Positions 62,031 through 64,000 of a stretch of DNA of 64,000 bases are shown piece by piece. The translations under genes and the position numbers were made by a program. Origin of the DNA: Curvibacter delicatus NBRC 14919 (GTDB lineage: Bacteria > Pseudomonadota > Gammaproteobacteria > Burkholderiales > Burkholderiaceae_C); assembly GCF_001592265.1 (NCBI RefSeq), contig NZ_BCWP01000015.1, positions 1-64,000 on the forward strand, written 5' to 3'. Positions within the stretch are counted from its first letter, which is position 1, and each line of letters begins with the position of its first letter. Under the pieces are notes generated by a model. It was given only the letters and a program-made list of their open reading frames with translations. It searched no databases and was not told where the DNA came from.

Positions 62031-62085
62031 GTTTGTGCGGCACGCCCATGCTGGCCTGCATTTCGTGCCCGCCAGCACCACGCCC

Positions 62086-62103
62086 TGTAGGGCCAGCCCT
62101 ACA
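62086..62103. promoter_or_regulatory. Perfect 18-bp palindrome upstream of the sigma-54-type promoter
   Basis: TGTAGGGC (62086-62093), CA, GCCCTACA (62096-62103). A two-base centre is too short for a hairpin loop, so a dimeric regulator site is more likely. It lies about 90 bases upstream of the predicted start, a normal place for an enhancer. Confidence 0.55.
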
Positions 62104-62117
62104 AAGCCCTGTGCAAT

Positions 62118-62774
62118 TCAAGCCGTCGGTGGTCGGCGGCCATGCCGTTCGGCAAACAGCGCCAGCTCCACATCGTTCTTGGTGCCGGTTTTTTCAAGGA
62201 TGCGGGCGCGGTAGGTGCTGACCGTGTTGGGCGCGAGCTTGAGCTGCGCACCAATTTCGCTCACGCTCTGGCCGGCGGTGAGCAGGCGGAACACCTGGTG
62301 CTCACGGTGCGACAAGGCCTCCAACCCGCCGGCACCTGCTGCCGCTGCGCCGACGGCCGCCGCCAGTGCCTCGGCCGTGGCCGGCGTGACGTAGCGGCCG
62401 CCGGCGGCCACCTTGCGCACGGCGGCCAGCATGTCGTCGGGATCGGCACTCTTGTTGAGGTACCCACCGGCACCGAGCTTGATGCAGCGCACCGCATACT
62501 GGCTTTCCGGGTAGGTGCTGAGCATCAGCACCGGCAGCGCCGGATGGTCGCGGCGCAGCGCCTGCAACACCTCCAGCCCGTCCAGGCCCGGCAGGGCGAT
62601 GTCGAGCAACACCAGGTCCAGCCCGGTTGCACCGTCTTGCATCTGCACCTGATCCAGCACCTCGGGGCCGCTGGGCGCTTCGGCCACGACGCACACATCT
62701 GGTGCATCGGCCAGCACCTGCTTGAGCCCTTCGCGCACAATGCGATGGTCGTCGCCGATGAGGACGCGAATCAT
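62118..62774 (-). CDS. NarL/FixJ-family response regulator
   Basis: A 218-residue regulator. The receiver domain (residues 1-120) has GDDHRIVREGL and phospho-acceptor Asp58 (LLDIALPGLDG), with Lys in the YLNKSADPDDML stretch. The LuxR-type helix-turn-helix covers about 150-215 (LSHREHQVFRLLTAGQSVSEIGAQLKLAPNTVSTYRARIL in order). Cognate partner of the kinase encoded just upstream. The ATG at 62774 starts one base after the kinase stop; an ATG at 62783 is in frame and possible. Confidence 0.9.
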   Translation of the reverse strand: MIRVLIGDDHRIVREGLKQVLADAPDVCVVAEAPSGPEVLDQVQMQDGATGLDLVLLDIALPGLDGLEVLQALRRDHPALPVLMLSTYPESQYAVRCIKLGAGGYLNKSADPDDMLAAVRKVAAGGRYVTPATAEALAAAVGAAAAGAGGLEALSHREHQVFRLLTAGQSVSEIGAQLKLAPNTVSTYRARILEKTGTKNDVELALFAERHGRRPPTA

Positions 62775-62775
62775 G

Positions 62776-63996
62776 CTATGCATTCCGTAGCGGCGTGCGC
62801 AAGCGGAACAAGGTCCCGTAGCCAATTTGGCTTGAAATATCGAGCTGGCCGCCAAAGTGGCGCGCCCGCTCGCGCATGCCCAGCACGCCGTAGGCCGTCG
62901 GCGCCTCGAAGGCCTGCGCGGTCGCACCGCAGCCGTTGTCCTGCACCTCGATCGTCAACTCGCCGTGTTCGATGCGGATGCGCACGTCCAGCCCATTGGC
63001 GCGTGCATGACGGCCTACGTTGCTGAGCATTTCCTGGAAGATGCGGAACACCGCCATCGCCATCGGCTCGGGCAGGATCACGCCCTCGGTGCCCCGCATG
63101 TCCCAGGCCAGCGCTAGTTCAGCCGACTGGGCAAATTCCTGCGCCTGCCATTCCAGCGCCGCCCACAGGCCCTGGTGGTCGAGGATGCTGGGACGCAGGT
63201 CGGTGATGATGCGCCCGACGTTGTCGACCGCGGTCTCGATCATGCGGCTCATGTTCTGGCACTTGCAGCGCAGCCGGGTGCGCATGGCCTCGGCTTCGTG
63301 CGGTGCGCGCTGCTGCTGCTCGCCCAGGCGCTTGTCCATCCAGTTGACGTCCATCTTCAGCGCCACCAGCAGGCTGCCGAGTTCGTCGTGCACCTCGCGT
63401 GCGATGCGGGTGCGTTCGTCCTCGCGCACTTTTTCCGAATACGCTGCCAGCTCGCGCAACTGGCCCAGTGCCACTGACAACTCGCGCGTGCGCGCGGCCA
63501 CGCGGTTTTCCAGTTCGTCATTGGCACGTGCCAGTTCGGCGTTGGCACACTGCAGCGCCTCGGCCGCATGGCGGCGTTCGGTGATATCAACAAAAGTGAC
63601 CACGGCGCCACGCACCACGCCGGCATCGAGCAGCGGGTAGCTGGAGTATTCGACCGGAAACGGCTGGCCATCGCAGCGCCAGAACACCTCGGCGTCAATG
63701 CGGCAGGGCAGGCCCTGGCGGAAGGCGTTGAAGATCGGGCAGTCCTGTGCCGCATAGACGCTGCCGTCGGCGTGCGAGTGGTGGGTCAGCTCGTGCATGT
63801 TGCGGCCCAGCACCTCGTCAGCCGCCCAGCCCAGCATGCGGGCACCGGCCCGGTTGATGAAGGTACAGTGGCCGTCCAGGTCGATACCGAAAATGCCCTC
63901 GCCGGTTGACTCCAGCAGCAGCTCGAGCTGGTGCTGCCACAGCGGATCGTCGCTGGCAGGCAAGGGGTTGCGGGCTTCGAACTGAGCGGCAGGCAT
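62776..63996 (-). CDS. PAS-domain sensor histidine kinase (NarX/DesK-like HisKA_3)
   Basis: A 406-residue kinase, complete if it starts at the ATG at 63996, four bases from the window edge; a longer N-terminus outside the window cannot be excluded. It has a PAS domain (about residues 20-140; STGEGIFGIDLDGHCTFINRAG), a coiled coil (150-195), a HisKA_3 phosphoacceptor region REVHDELGSLLVALKMD near residue 205 and an HATPase domain to the end (DNGCGA, YGVLGMRERA). No membrane helix is seen, so the signal is probably intracellular. Pairs with the NarL-type regulator downstream; both lie beside the cyanate/nitrate uptake operon. Confidence 0.88.
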   Translation of the reverse strand: MPAAQFEARNPLPASDDPLWQHQLELLLESTGEGIFGIDLDGHCTFINRAGARMLGWAADEVLGRNMHELTHHSHADGSVYAAQDCPIFNAFRQGLPCRIDAEVFWRCDGQPFPVEYSSYPLLDAGVVRGAVVTFVDITERRHAAEALQCANAELARANDELENRVAARTRELSVALGQLRELAAYSEKVREDERTRIAREVHDELGSLLVALKMDVNWMDKRLGEQQQRAPHEAEAMRTRLRCKCQNMSRMIETAVDNVGRIITDLRPSILDHQGLWAALEWQAQEFAQSAELALAWDMRGTEGVILPEPMAMAVFRIFQEMLSNVGRHARANGLDVRIRIEHGELTIEVQDNGCGATAQAFEAPTAYGVLGMRERARHFGGQLDISSQIGYGTLFRLRTPLRNA

Positions 63997-64000
63997 GCCC

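Noticed and set aside
62065-62078. GTGC-N6-GCAC palindrome upstream of the cyanate/nitrate operon, considered as an NtrC site
   Set aside because: NtrC sites are GCAC...GTGC; this has the half sites in the opposite order.

Overview
The window is a GC-rich (roughly 65%) stretch of a betaproteobacterial chromosome. Protein similarity, the flagellar gene order and two kinds of short dispersed repeat point to Burkholderiales, most likely family Comamonadaceae (Rhodoferax/Polaromonas/Variovorax-like). The family call is an inference; there is no rRNA in the window to confirm it. I see no tRNA, rRNA, CRISPR array or intact insertion sequence.

Region 1 (1-25353) is a large flagellar and motility cluster. 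It opens with a truncated SPINDLY-type O-GlcNAc transferase (probable flagellin glycosylation), then the master regulator flhDC, motAB, cheYZ, the export and placement operon flhB-flhA-flhF-flhG-like-fliA, the convergent flgA-flgM-flgN set, and the rod, hook, ring and junction operon flgBCDEFGHIJKL. The operon ends in a gene for an HDOD protein with a degenerate EAL-like half. Sigma-28 promoter elements (TAAA-like -35, 11-nt gap, GCCGATA -10) precede flgM and motA, and two back-to-back candidates lie between flgH and flgI. The FlhG-position protein has lost its Walker A motif.

Region 2 (25354-35736) holds metabolic and regulatory genes: an EamA exporter, a PLP aminotransferase and a PhzF-family protein in one overlapping operon, a histidine phosphatase, a PilZ protein, a NifA-like GAF/AAA+ activator, a LuxR regulator, a DUF3237 protein, a Bug-type solute-binding protein and a receiver/receiver/kinase hybrid.

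Region 3 (35737-37458) is a small accessory island. It carries one low-GC gene of unknown function whose sequence suggests a nuclease-like fold.

Region 4 (37459-44058) holds a fused phosphotransferase/P-loop kinase, then a tight cluster on the plus strand: tandem rhodanese, OsmC-like protein, acyl-CoA-dehydrogenase-type flavoprotein, rubredoxin-reductase fusion and zeta-class GST. This looks like an undescribed redox or sulfur-linked oxidation pathway.

Region 5 (44059-55862) is a complete C-P lyase (phosphonate) locus. phnGHIJ, a GNAT gene, phnKLM, a hexapeptide acetyltransferase gene and phnCDE are on the minus strand, divergent from phnF, a DUF1045 gene and phnN. A HutC-type palindrome sits in the divergent promoter, and phnCDE has its own Pho box.

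Region 6 (55863-64000) holds slyX, a long leader with a terminator-like hairpin before a small ORF and infA, a DUF1348/TetR divergent pair with twin perfect operators, and a cyanate/nitrate uptake operon (NrtA/CynA-like binding protein, permease, ATPase, cyanase) behind a sigma-54-type promoter. It ends with a PAS histidine kinase and NarL-type response regulator pair.

Short dispersed repeats occur between genes and, in two cases, inside reading frames (phzF-like and rubredoxin-fusion genes).
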